Of a DNA stretch of 9,198 nucleotides, positions 1-5,903 are shown piece after piece. The notes under the pieces were generated by a model. It did not search any database. It worked only from the letters and a program-made list of their open reading frames with translations, and was not told where the DNA came from. A program made the position numbers and the translations under genes. Where the stretch lies: NCBI GenBank assembly GCA_038234045.1, contig JBBSUX010000136.1, positions 1 to 9,198 on the forward strand. The letters are read 5' to 3'. How positions within the stretch are numbered: position 1 is the first letter of the stretch; each line of letters begins with the position of its first letter. This stretch comes from JBBSUX01 sp038234045. GTDB taxonomy: Bacteria > Pseudomonadota > Gammaproteobacteria > Burkholderiales > Burkholderiaceae_C.

Positions 1-179
1 CACCACGGCAGGTGCACATACAGGGACAGTGGCGGCGGCAGGCCGAGTTGCAAGGTGCCAGCGCGCTGATATTGGGTTGGATCAGCCATTGCGCCTGCAG
101 CACTTGCCGATGGCGCGATCCGGATCACCGGGCTTGACGAAGAAGCCACCGCCGGAAGTCCGTTGCGGGGTTCGTTCAC
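1..179 (-). CDS. hemW: HemW-like radical SAM protein, N-terminal fragment (runs off the left edge)
   Basis: Partial gene; only the first codons are present. On the minus strand the frame reads through a Pro/Leu-rich segment into LPPPLSLYVHLPW followed by TG, the start of a Cys codon. This is the conserved lead-in to the CxxxCxYC radical-SAM cluster of HemW/HemN-like proteins (LPPLSLYVHxPWC). HemW is a 4Fe-4S/SAM protein regarded as a heme chaperone rather than a true coproporphyrinogen oxidase. The start is uncertain. A GTG at 179-177 overlaps the rdgB stop as GTGA, which suggests translational coupling. In-frame alternatives are a GTG at 128 (MIRIAPS) and an ATG at 89 (MADPTQY), the latter with an AGG about 5 nt upstream. 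None has a strong Shine-Dalgarno. The order rph-rdgB-hemW is common in proteobacteria. Family assignment is fairly sure; the cluster cysteines lie outside the window. Confidence 0.82.
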   Translation of the reverse strand, partial: MNEPRNGLPAVASSSSPVIRIAPSASAAGAMADPTQYQRAGTLQLGLPPPLSLYVHLPW

Positions 180-775
180 AGCCAACGTGATTGCACCAGT
201 TGCACCATCGCGCGCGCGGCCTGTCCGCGATGGCTGTGCTGATTCTTCACCTCGGGCGCAAGCTCAGCGAACGTGCAACCCAGGCTCGGCAGGAACATCA
301 CAGGATCGAACCCGAAGCCTTGCGCTCCGCGCGGCGCTCGCGTGATCTCACCAGCCGCGCGGCCACTGGCGATGAGCGGCTCGGGATCGTCCGCGCTGCG
401 CACCCCGACCAGCGTACTCACCAGCGCGGCGCGTCGATCGTCGACCGCTGCCATCTGCTCCAGCAACGCGCGCACGTTGTTGTCGTCACCCTTGGCATAG
501 CCAAAGCGGGTCGCGTAGTAGGCAGTGTCAACGCCTGGCTGACCATCAAAAGCTTCGACGCAGAGACCAGCGTCGTCGGCGATTGCCGGCAAGCCGCTCG
601 CAGTCGAGGCGTGCCGGGCCATGGCCAAGGCGTTCTCGACGAAGGTGTGAAAGGGCTCATCGGCCTCATCGATACCGAGCGCCGATTGCGCGATCAGCTC
701 CACGCCCAACGGCGCGAACAGTTGCTGCAGCTCAACGAGCTTGCCGGCGTTGCGAGATGCCAATACGATTTTCAT
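176..775 (-). CDS. rdgB: RdgB/HAM1 XTP/dITP (non-canonical purine NTP) pyrophosphatase
   Basis: Hydrolyses XTP, dITP and ITP to the monophosphate and pyrophosphate, keeping deaminated purines out of DNA and RNA; cytosolic homodimer. The 199-residue product has the normal family length. Visible motifs are the N-terminal nucleotide site SRNAGK (7-12), FVENALAMARHA (45-56), ADDAGL with the catalytic acidic pair (67-71), GFGFDP (153-158) and SHRGQA (181-186). The ATG at 775 is chosen because MKIVLASRNAGK is the canonical N-terminus. The frame stays open upstream to 961, but that part lies inside rph and resembles nothing. No good Shine-Dalgarno is visible. The gene lies 46 bp after rph and its stop overlaps a possible hemW GTG start, so it is probably part of the same transcript. 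Confidence 0.95.
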   Translation of the reverse strand: MKIVLASRNAGKLVELQQLFAPLGVELIAQSALGIDEADEPFHTFVENALAMARHASTASGLPAIADDAGLCVEAFDGQPGVDTAYYATRFGYAKGDDNNVRALLEQMAAVDDRRAALVSTLVGVRSADDPEPLIASGRAAGEITRAPRGAQGFGFDPVMFLPSLGCTFAELAPEVKNQHSHRGQAARAMVQLVQSRWL

Positions 776-831
776 GAGTGAAATATGACTATAACGCTTT
801 ATCCATAAGTGCATATAGCTATTATTTATGG
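776..831 (-). promoter_or_regulatory. AT-rich rph-rdgB junction with inverted repeats, possible weak rdgB promoter
   Basis: Between the rph stop and the rdgB start the DNA turns sharply AT-rich in a G+C-rich neighbourhood. On the minus strand TATAGT (793-788) resembles a sigma-70 -10 box, ending 12 nt before the rdgB ATG, but I find no convincing -35 at 16-18 bp. The segment also holds CCATAA (803-808) facing TTATGG (826-831) and the palindrome ATAGCTAT (815-822). It could be an internal promoter, a processing site or a binding site. Assignment is weak. Confidence 0.22.
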
Positions 832-1592
832 AGTGACTGACGCTGGAGCGTGACCAGCTCGCCAATGCCTTTTTCCGCGAGTGACAAAAGCACATCCATC
901 TCGCTGCGCGTGAAAGCAGCTCCCTCAGCTGTGCCCTGCACCTCGATGAAATTACCGGCACCGGTCATGACGACGTTCATATCGGTATCGCAGGCGGAAT
1001 CCTCGGTGTATTCCAGATCCAGCAGCGGCTTCCCGCCGACGATACCGACCGACACGGCAGCCACATGGTCACGAATCGGCGAGCGCGCAATCTTGCCCGC
1101 TGCCAGCAGACCATCGATCGCGTCCTGCGCTGCTACAAAAGCGCCGGTAATGGCGGCAGTGCGAGTGCCGCCATCGGCCTGCAACACGTCGCAATCGAGC
1201 GAGATCGTGCGCTCGCCAAGCGCCTTCAGATCGAACACGGCTCGCAGTGAACGGCCGATCAGGCGCTGAATCTCTTGAGTACGACCGGTTTGCTTGCCCT
1301 TGGCTGCCTCGCGACTGCTGCGGGTATGCGTGGCGCGCGGCAGCATGCCGTATTCGGCGGTCACCCAGCCTTCACCACTGCCCTTTTTGTGCGGTGGTAC
1401 TTTTTCTTCGACCGAAGCGGTGCACAGCACGCGCGTATGGCCGAATTCGATCAGCACAGAGCCCTCCGCATGCATGGTGAAACCCCGCGTGATGCGCACG
1501 GGTCGCAGCGCATCGGCAGCGCGTGTACGGCGCGATGCAAGCTCTTGTTCGGTGGACGGGGTAATGGGAGAGGCTGAGGAAGAAGTGGTCAT
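822..1592 (-). CDS. rph: RNase PH (phosphorolytic tRNA 3'-end exoribonuclease)
   Basis: Trims nucleotides 3' of the CCA end of tRNA precursors using inorganic phosphate, releasing nucleoside diphosphates; forms a hexameric ring. From the ATG at 1592 the product is 256 aa (family about 240). The core RAADALRPVRITRGF (24-38) matches the family N-terminus. GEGWVTAEYGMLPRATHTR (73-91), GRTQEIQRLIGRSLRA (103-118), the phosphate-binding GTRTA (142-146) and the metal-binding acidic stretch EDSACDTDMNVV (197-208, D198 and D204) are intact. An upstream in-frame ATG at 1628 (adds 12 residues, MRRTRSYL) has a slightly better Shine-Dalgarno (AGGG at about 6 nt), so the true start may be there. About 20 residues before the conserved core are Ser/Thr-rich. 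It lies downstream of the phosphatase and 46 bp upstream of rdgB. Confidence 0.95.
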   Translation of the reverse strand: MTTSSSASPITPSTEQELASRRTRAADALRPVRITRGFTMHAEGSVLIEFGHTRVLCTASVEEKVPPHKKGSGEGWVTAEYGMLPRATHTRSSREAAKGKQTGRTQEIQRLIGRSLRAVFDLKALGERTISLDCDVLQADGGTRTAAITGAFVAAQDAIDGLLAAGKIARSPIRDHVAAVSVGIVGGKPLLDLEYTEDSACDTDMNVVMTGAGNFIEVQGTAEGAAFTRSEMDVLLSLAEKGIGELVTLQRQSLHK

Positions 1593-1697
1593 CGAAAACT
1601 TTCGCAGATATGAGCGGGTTCGGCGCATCAGGACCCTGCACCAACGGTTTGTCCGTTAGGCGGCACGAGGTCGCAATAACGCAAGACCCGGGGGATT

Positions 1698-1724
1698 TAA
1701 AAAAACAAGCGGCCATTCATCCGC
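1698..1724 (-). terminator. weak intrinsic terminator candidate after the PP2C gene
   Basis: On the minus strand a short hairpin GCGG/CCGC (1724-1721 with 1712-1709, 8-nt loop) spans the phosphatase stop codon. It is followed two bases later by a run of seven T (1705-1699). The U-tract is convincing but a 4-bp stem is short, so it may terminate only partly and let transcription continue into rph. Confidence 0.3.
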
Positions 1725-2625
1725 GGCGCAGCGCGGAACGACGGATCGCTTCATTGATTTCGGCGATGGAGCGTTCGATGGCTTCATCATCGAGGTCGTC
1801 CGCACTGCCATCGGGCACACCGGCCTGGATGGTGGAGGCGAAAACGCCCTCACTGATCGTGTCGGTAGAGACGCTGCGCGTCGGCTCGAAATCCGCCGCC
1901 TCCCACTCGAAACTGACAGCGGTGACATTGTCGCTTGACGGTCCGGCATTGCGCAGCGCGCGCTCCACCAGTTCCGGCACCGCGGCGGCCACCGGATGCA
2001 CACCTACTATCGATACGATTTCATCCTCGCCCAGTACGCTCCAGAGGCCGTCGGAACACATCAGCACCCGGTCGCCACCCTTGAGCGGCATCGGGCCAGT
2101 GATATCGAAGATCGGCCGCAGCGGCGAGCCAAGACAGGTGAAAAGCACGTTCCGATTGACGGGCTCAGTACGCGTTGCCGTGCTCGCAGCCGTCTGCGGG
2201 TGTTCGGCATAGGAATGATCGCGCGTACGCATCACCAATGCGGCACTCCTCACCAGATACAGGCGCGAATCACCGCAATGCGCCCAGGTGATCTGGCCCT
2301 CCTGAATGACTGCTACCACCACGGTGGTGCGAGGCGTATCACCAAGCGCCTTGAACGCCGCATAGTGCAGCAGCTGCTGATGTGCGCCCATGAGCGCTTC
2401 AGACAGAAATCCGCGCACATCCGGAAGCATCGGCCGCGCGTGCCGCTGAAACATGGCGGAAATCGTCTGCAAGGCAATCTGCGCGGCAACTTCGCCCTCG
2501 GGATGGCCTCCCATTCCGTCAGCCAACACAAAGAGCCCGGATTCCCGCGTGTAGCAGTAGCCCATGCGGTCTTCATTGCGTTCGCGCCCGCCCTGGCGGC
2601 TGAGCTGAAAGACAGCGAATTTCAC
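1717..2625 (-). CDS. PP2C-family Ser/Thr protein phosphatase
   Basis: Metal-dependent (Mn2+/Mg2+) protein phosphatase expected to remove phosphate from Ser/Thr, most likely on targets of the adjacent kinase and on the kinase itself. The 302-aa product has every core PP2C motif in order: RNEDR (16-20), DGMGG (36-40), TTVVVA (100-105), GDSR (118-121), SDGLW (191-195) and SSDNVT (230-235). The acidic metal ligands D19, D36, D192 and D232 are therefore present. After residue 240 comes a tail of about 60 residues rich in D, E, S and T with a helical end (EAIERSIAEINEAIRRSAL) outside the catalytic fold. No signal peptide or membrane segment, so cytosolic. The start is GTG at 2625, overlapping the kinase TGA in a GTGA junction, which argues for translational coupling. 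Similar pairs occur in type VI secretion loci, but no secretion genes are near. Confidence 0.93.
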   Translation of the reverse strand: MKFAVFQLSRQGGRERNEDRMGYCYTRESGLFVLADGMGGHPEGEVAAQIALQTISAMFQRHARPMLPDVRGFLSEALMGAHQQLLHYAAFKALGDTPRTTVVVAVIQEGQITWAHCGDSRLYLVRSAALVMRTRDHSYAEHPQTAASTATRTEPVNRNVLFTCLGSPLRPIFDITGPMPLKGGDRVLMCSDGLWSVLGEDEIVSIVGVHPVAAAVPELVERALRNAGPSSDNVTAVSFEWEAADFEPTRSVSTDTISEGVFASTIQAGVPDGSADDLDDEAIERSIAEINEAIRRSALRRG

Positions 2626-3635
2626 CGAGCGGCCATGCTTTGTGGGTCGTTGTCGTTGCGGCCGCCTTTGCGACCTCCATCGGAGACGAGCATTTCTAGC
2701 TGCATACGAACCCGCTCACCCATGGACATGCGGGTGTAGCGGCGCTCCACCAATTTGTTCAGCTCCTGCTGAAGTGCAAAAACCGACTGTGGTCTTGTGA
2801 GCGGATCAAGCGCCATGCACCATTGCACGACCTCGATCAGGTGATCCGAATAAACCCCGCGCAGACGGGAAAGCGCCACGGCGAGGCGATCCTTTTCCTG
2901 CCGCTGCGGCGCATCGTTGGGGGGATAGCCCTGCATGCAGGCATAAACGCAGGCGCCCACGGCGTAGATGTCAGTCCACGGGCCGAGCGAAGCGTCCCGC
3001 TTGTACATTTCCGGCGCTGCGAACCCGGGGGTGTACATCGGACGCACAAAATGCGTTTCCTTGTTGAGCACCTCACGCGCAGCACCAAAGTCGATCAACA
3101 CCGCCCGGTTGTCGTTGGTGATGAAGATGTTGGCAGGCTTGATATCGAGGTGCAGCATCTTGTGCTGGTGCACGATGCGCAATCCGCGCAGCACCTCGTC
3201 GAACAAGGAGCGAATGGTTGATTCGCGAAAGATCTTGCGAGCTTTCTGCTCTCGCGCCGTGATGATGAAATCCTGGAGGGTGTCGCCCTCCAGGTAGTTC
3301 ATGACCATGTAGACGGTCTCGTTCTCACGGAAGAAGTTGAGCACGCTCACCACCGACGGGTGCGAAATCTGCGCCAGCGCGCGGCCCTCTTCAAAAAAGC
3401 TTTTCAGACCGAGTCGGTAGAGCGGAAGCTTCTCCTGCGCAACCTGGGGTAGCTGATCCTCCGGGCCCCGTGTGGCAAGTGATGCGGGCAGGTATTCCTT
3501 GATGGCCACTTGCTGGTCCTGCGCATCGCGCGCCAGATAGACGATGCCGAAGCCGCCGGCGGAAATGCGCCGCACCACACGGTATTCGCCAATGACGGTG
3601 TCGGGAGCCAAGGGCGAAGGTTTGGGTCTTGACAT
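2622..3635 (-). CDS. Hanks-type Ser/Thr protein kinase, soluble
   Basis: Transfers the ATP gamma-phosphate to Ser/Thr of unknown targets. The 337-aa product has a full kinase fold: glycine loop ISAGGFGIVYLA (24-35), VAIKEY with ATP-anchoring K46, alpha-C glutamate E82 or E83, catalytic loop HLDIKPANI (162-170; D164, K166, N169), DFG (182-184), APE (207-209), D222 and the late conserved R281. The catalytic loop reads HLD instead of HRD. Such non-RD kinases often do not depend on activation-loop phosphorylation, though this is inference here. The C-terminal 50 residues are basic and polar, without a transmembrane helix or PASTA repeats, so the protein is probably cytosolic and lacks an evident sensor. 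The ATG at 3635 is the natural start, with only a weak GAG upstream. It is first in the minus-strand run and coupled to the phosphatase. Confidence 0.94.
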   Translation of the reverse strand: MSRPKPSPLAPDTVIGEYRVVRRISAGGFGIVYLARDAQDQQVAIKEYLPASLATRGPEDQLPQVAQEKLPLYRLGLKSFFEEGRALAQISHPSVVSVLNFFRENETVYMVMNYLEGDTLQDFIITAREQKARKIFRESTIRSLFDEVLRGLRIVHQHKMLHLDIKPANIFITNDNRAVLIDFGAAREVLNKETHFVRPMYTPGFAAPEMYKRDASLGPWTDIYAVGACVYACMQGYPPNDAPQRQEKDRLAVALSRLRGVYSDHLIEVVQWCMALDPLTRPQSVFALQQELNKLVERRYTRMSMGERVRMQLEMLVSDGGRKGGRNDNDPQSMAAR

Positions 3636-3695
3636 GCGGCTCTACTCTGCGCAGGAAGCTGGCAGACAACGATGAAGAAGCGGGCCCTTGCGGAT

Positions 3696-3723
3696 GTCCG
3701 GACAACATTGCCGCAGTCCGGAC
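3696..3723. promoter_or_regulatory. twin 8-bp palindromes in the divergent kinase/yicC intergenic region
   Basis: GTCCGGAC, which is its own reverse complement, occurs at 3696-3703 and again at 3716-3723. The two copies are exactly 20 bp apart, about two helical turns. They sit 61-88 nt upstream of the kinase start and 89-116 nt upstream of the yicC start, where an operator serving divergent promoters would lie. The copies can also pair with each other as an 8-bp stem with a 12-nt loop, but no T-run follows on either strand. No clear -35/-10 pair could be assigned nearby. Confidence 0.35.
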
Positions 3724-3811
3724 CTGACCCCGGCAGTTGGATCGCAGGATGTCCAGGCGCCCGCTCACTGCGAGCCGTTATTCTTCCTGTACATCCACAA
3801 CACGAATCCTC

Positions 3812-4726
3812 ATGGCAGTCTACAGCATGACCGGCTACGCGAGCGCCCAATCGACGGACGCGCCAGCACTAGCCGAAGGCGACCAGAAACCCGGCTCGCA
3901 CGCCCGGCTGGGGCTGGAAATACGGTCGGTCAACAGCCGCTTTCTCGACCTTGCTTTCCGCTTGCCGGACGAGCTACGCAAGGACGAGGCGCGCCTGCGG
4001 GAGCGGCTCACGGCACGCCTCAAACGCGGCAAGGTCGAGGTGCGCATTTCGGTCGACTCCGGAAGCGACCAAACGGTCGACCCCTCTGCGCGGTTGCTCC
4101 AGCGGCTGGGCGCAGCTCAAGACAAGATCCGCTCCTGGCTGCCGGAAGCCGCACCGCTCACTGTCGCCGAGGTACTGCGTTTGGCCGGTAGCGAGCAGGC
4201 ACCCGACGAAGCCGCGACGGCCGATCTAATGCCTTTGTTCGAAAAAGCCCTGACCGCGCTGCTGGCAGCGCGGGAGCGGGAGGGCGCGCGGCTCGCTGAG
4301 ATGCTCGTAGACCGCACCGGTCAGCTGCGTTCACTCGCCCAACTGGCAGCACCGCTGGTGCCGCAACTGGTAGAGCAGCAGCGACAGCGCTTTCTCGAAC
4401 GCTGGAAGGATGCGATGGCGCTGGCGGATGGCACAGCCCTGCCTGAAGCCGCACAGGACCGCGCACTTTCTGAAGCCACCGCGTTCGCGATCCGTATCGA
4501 CGTGGCTGAAGAGATCACGCGACTGGAATCCCACCTTGCAGAAATCGAACGCTTGCTGGCCAAAGGCGGAGAAGCCGGCAAGCGGCTGGATTTCCTGATC
4601 CAGGAACTGCATCGGGAAGCCAACACACTGGGATCCAAATCAGCCGCACTCGAACTAACCAGGATTTCAGTAGACATGAAAGTACTGATCGAGCAGATGC
4701 GCGAACAGGTGCAGAACATCGAGTGA
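3812..4726 (+). CDS. yicC: YicC/YloC-family endoribonuclease
   Basis: Members of this family (E. coli YicC, B. subtilis YloC) have been described as RNases; E. coli YicC is linked to turnover of the small RNA RyhB. The 304-aa product (E. coli 287) begins MAVYSMTGYA, matching the family start xxSMTGYA. It carries the N-terminal signature LEIRSVNSRFLD (35-46), RGKVEV (72-77), a long charged helical middle, and the C-terminal block GKRLDFLIQELHREANTLGSKS (from residue 256) of the DUF1732 region. Residues about 12-31 form a polar insertion between MTGYA and the EIRSVNSR strand. ATG 3812 is chosen by homology; the frame is open upstream to 3737 but that part is not family-like. The Shine-Dalgarno is weak. 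It is divergent from the kinase and followed 121 bp later by gmk, its usual partner. Confidence 0.93.
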   Translation: MAVYSMTGYASAQSTDAPALAEGDQKPGSHARLGLEIRSVNSRFLDLAFRLPDELRKDEARLRERLTARLKRGKVEVRISVDSGSDQTVDPSARLLQRLGAAQDKIRSWLPEAAPLTVAEVLRLAGSEQAPDEAATADLMPLFEKALTALLAAREREGARLAEMLVDRTGQLRSLAQLAAPLVPQLVEQQRQRFLERWKDAMALADGTALPEAAQDRALSEATAFAIRIDVAEEITRLESHLAEIERLLAKGGEAGKRLDFLIQELHREANTLGSKSAALELTRISVDMKVLIEQMREQVQNIE

Positions 4727-4847
4727 ATGCTGGGCACTGTCAGCCCGTGCCCCGCAATCGCCAGCATAGACAGACCCGCAGCAGCGCATCCTTCGGTCGC
4801 TGGCAAAATACTCGCCTGCCACTCAGCCAGGCTTATCCCGCACATTG
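4727..4847 (+). other. yicC-gmk spacer with a small inverted repeat
   Basis: This 121-bp spacer contains GGGCAC (4732-4737) facing GTGCCC (4747-4752) across a 9-nt loop, just after the yicC stop. No T-run follows, so it is not a standard intrinsic terminator; it might stabilise an mRNA end. I find no convincing promoter for gmk. Confidence 0.25.
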
Positions 4848-5468
4848 ATGGACTATCCCGGAAATCTCTTCGTCGTCGCAGCTCCCAGCGGAGCAGGTAA
4901 GTCAAGCCTCGTCAAGGCGTTGATGGAACTCGACTCCCGCGTACAACTTTCGGTCTCGCACACGACACGGGCGCCACGAGGGCAGGAGCATCACGGGCGG
5001 GAGTACTACTTCACGTCGGCGGCCGAATTCGAGACGATGATCGCTTCGGATGCTTTCGTCGAATGGGCGCATGTGCACGGCCAACGCTACGGAACTTCCC
5101 GCAAGGCAATTGAAGAGCGAATTGCGAGCGGCGCTGACGTGATTCTGGAAATTGATTTCCAGGGCGCCATGCAGATCAAGAAAGCGTTTGCCAACGCAGT
5201 CCTGATCTTCGTCCTGCCCCCCAGCTGGGAGGAGCTGCGCTCACGGCTTGAGCGCAGGGGTGAAGATTCCCCGGCAATCATCGAGCTGCGCCTGCGTAAT
5301 GCAAAAACCGAGATGGCAGAAGCGCATAAATTCGACTTCGTTATAATCAATGAGTTGTTTGACCGGGCGCTCTTCGACCTCAAGGCTGTGGTCCACGCGC
5401 AGCGCCTCAAGTTCACCGCTCAGCGACGATCCAGGGCGGATACCTTTGCGGTCTTGCGCATCGGCTGA
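4848..5468 (+). CDS. gmk: guanylate kinase
   Basis: Phosphorylates GMP (and dGMP) to GDP with ATP, an essential step toward GTP, dGTP and (p)ppGpp precursors. The 206-aa product has normal family length. It shows the P-loop APSGAGKSS (12-20), the GMP-binding segment SHTTRAPR (37-44) with R41 and R44, the Y53/Y54 region, the conserved YGT (81-83), the IDFQGA strand with D103 (102-107), and the lid and adenine-side arginines RLERRGED (133-140) and RLRNAK (148-153). The start is taken as ATG 4848. A TTG immediately before it (4845) is in frame but less likely. The Shine-Dalgarno is poor. It sits between yicC and rpoZ, 51 bp ahead of rpoZ, as in many proteobacteria. Confidence 0.96.
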   Translation: MDYPGNLFVVAAPSGAGKSSLVKALMELDSRVQLSVSHTTRAPRGQEHHGREYYFTSAAEFETMIASDAFVEWAHVHGQRYGTSRKAIEERIASGADVILEIDFQGAMQIKKAFANAVLIFVLPPSWEELRSRLERRGEDSPAIIELRLRNAKTEMAEAHKFDFVIINELFDRALFDLKAVVHAQRLKFTAQRRSRADTFAVLRIG

Positions 5469-5519
5469 TGGTATACAACCCGAATTCGTCCTAATTCCCC
5501 ACATTCTCCGGAGTATCTG

Positions 5520-5720
5520 ATGGCCCGCATCACTGTTGAAGACTGCCTGATGAAAATTCCCAACCGCTTTCAGCTTGTTCTGGCCGCCACCTATCGCGCG
5601 CGCATGCTCAGCCAAGGGCACGCTCCCAAGATCGAGAGCCGCAACAAGCCGGGTGTGACCGCACTGCGGGAAATCGCGGACGGCAAGATCGGCATTGAAA
5701 TGCTGAAAAAAGTGGTCTGA
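5520..5720 (+). CDS. rpoZ: RNA polymerase omega subunit
   Basis: Small subunit that helps fold and assemble beta-prime and forms part of ppGpp site 1 on RNA polymerase in E. coli. The 66-residue product fits the omega family: MARITVEDC at the start, IPNRFQLVLAATYRARML (13-30) and the helix around NKPGVTALREIADGKI (42-57). GGAG (5509-5512) lies 7 nt before the ATG and is one of the best Shine-Dalgarno sequences in the window. A strong intrinsic terminator follows about 60 bp after the stop. Placement between gmk and spoT is the usual order. Confidence 0.97.
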   Translation: MARITVEDCLMKIPNRFQLVLAATYRARMLSQGHAPKIESRNKPGVTALREIADGKIGIEMLKKVV

Positions 5721-5780
5721 GCACGGCGCGACGCTGCCCCGCTAGCAGTGCTGCCGCCGGCAGCTTCTGCGGTATCGATG

Positions 5781-5807
5781 AAGCACCCTCGCAGGGTGCT
5801 TTTTTTT
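5781..5807 (+). terminator. strong intrinsic terminator after rpoZ
   Basis: A near-perfect hairpin, AAGCACCCT (5781-5789), loop CGC, AGGGTGCTT (5793-5801), runs into eight consecutive T (5800-5807). A second hairpin just upstream, GCTGCC-GCC-GGCAGC (5750-5764), may act with it. It should end most yicC-gmk-rpoZ transcripts before spoT. The minus strand lacks a matching U-tract. Confidence 0.9.
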
Positions 5808-5903
5808 GCTTCAGCGAACCACCCCTGCCGGAGGCACCGCACAACAAAGGGGCACTGAACCGGCGTTTTTCTGCGCGCGCCCGCCGCGAGCTACATTTGA
5901 GGG

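Noticed and set aside
191..781. 196-codon plus-strand frame opposite rdgB
   Set aside because: Shadow of RdgB, whose motifs are complete on the minus strand.
1996..2739. 247-codon plus-strand frame across the phosphatase and kinase ends
   Set aside because: Antisense to well-supported PP2C and kinase motifs; the translation resembles no family.
1717..3635. Type VI secretion regulatory pair (PpkA/PppA)
   Set aside because: The families match only in general; no secretion genes are nearby and the kinase lacks the membrane or periplasmic part of PpkA.
3696..3723. Intrinsic terminator formed by the paired palindromes
   Set aside because: An 8-bp stem is possible but no T-run follows on either strand, and the site lies between divergent gene starts.
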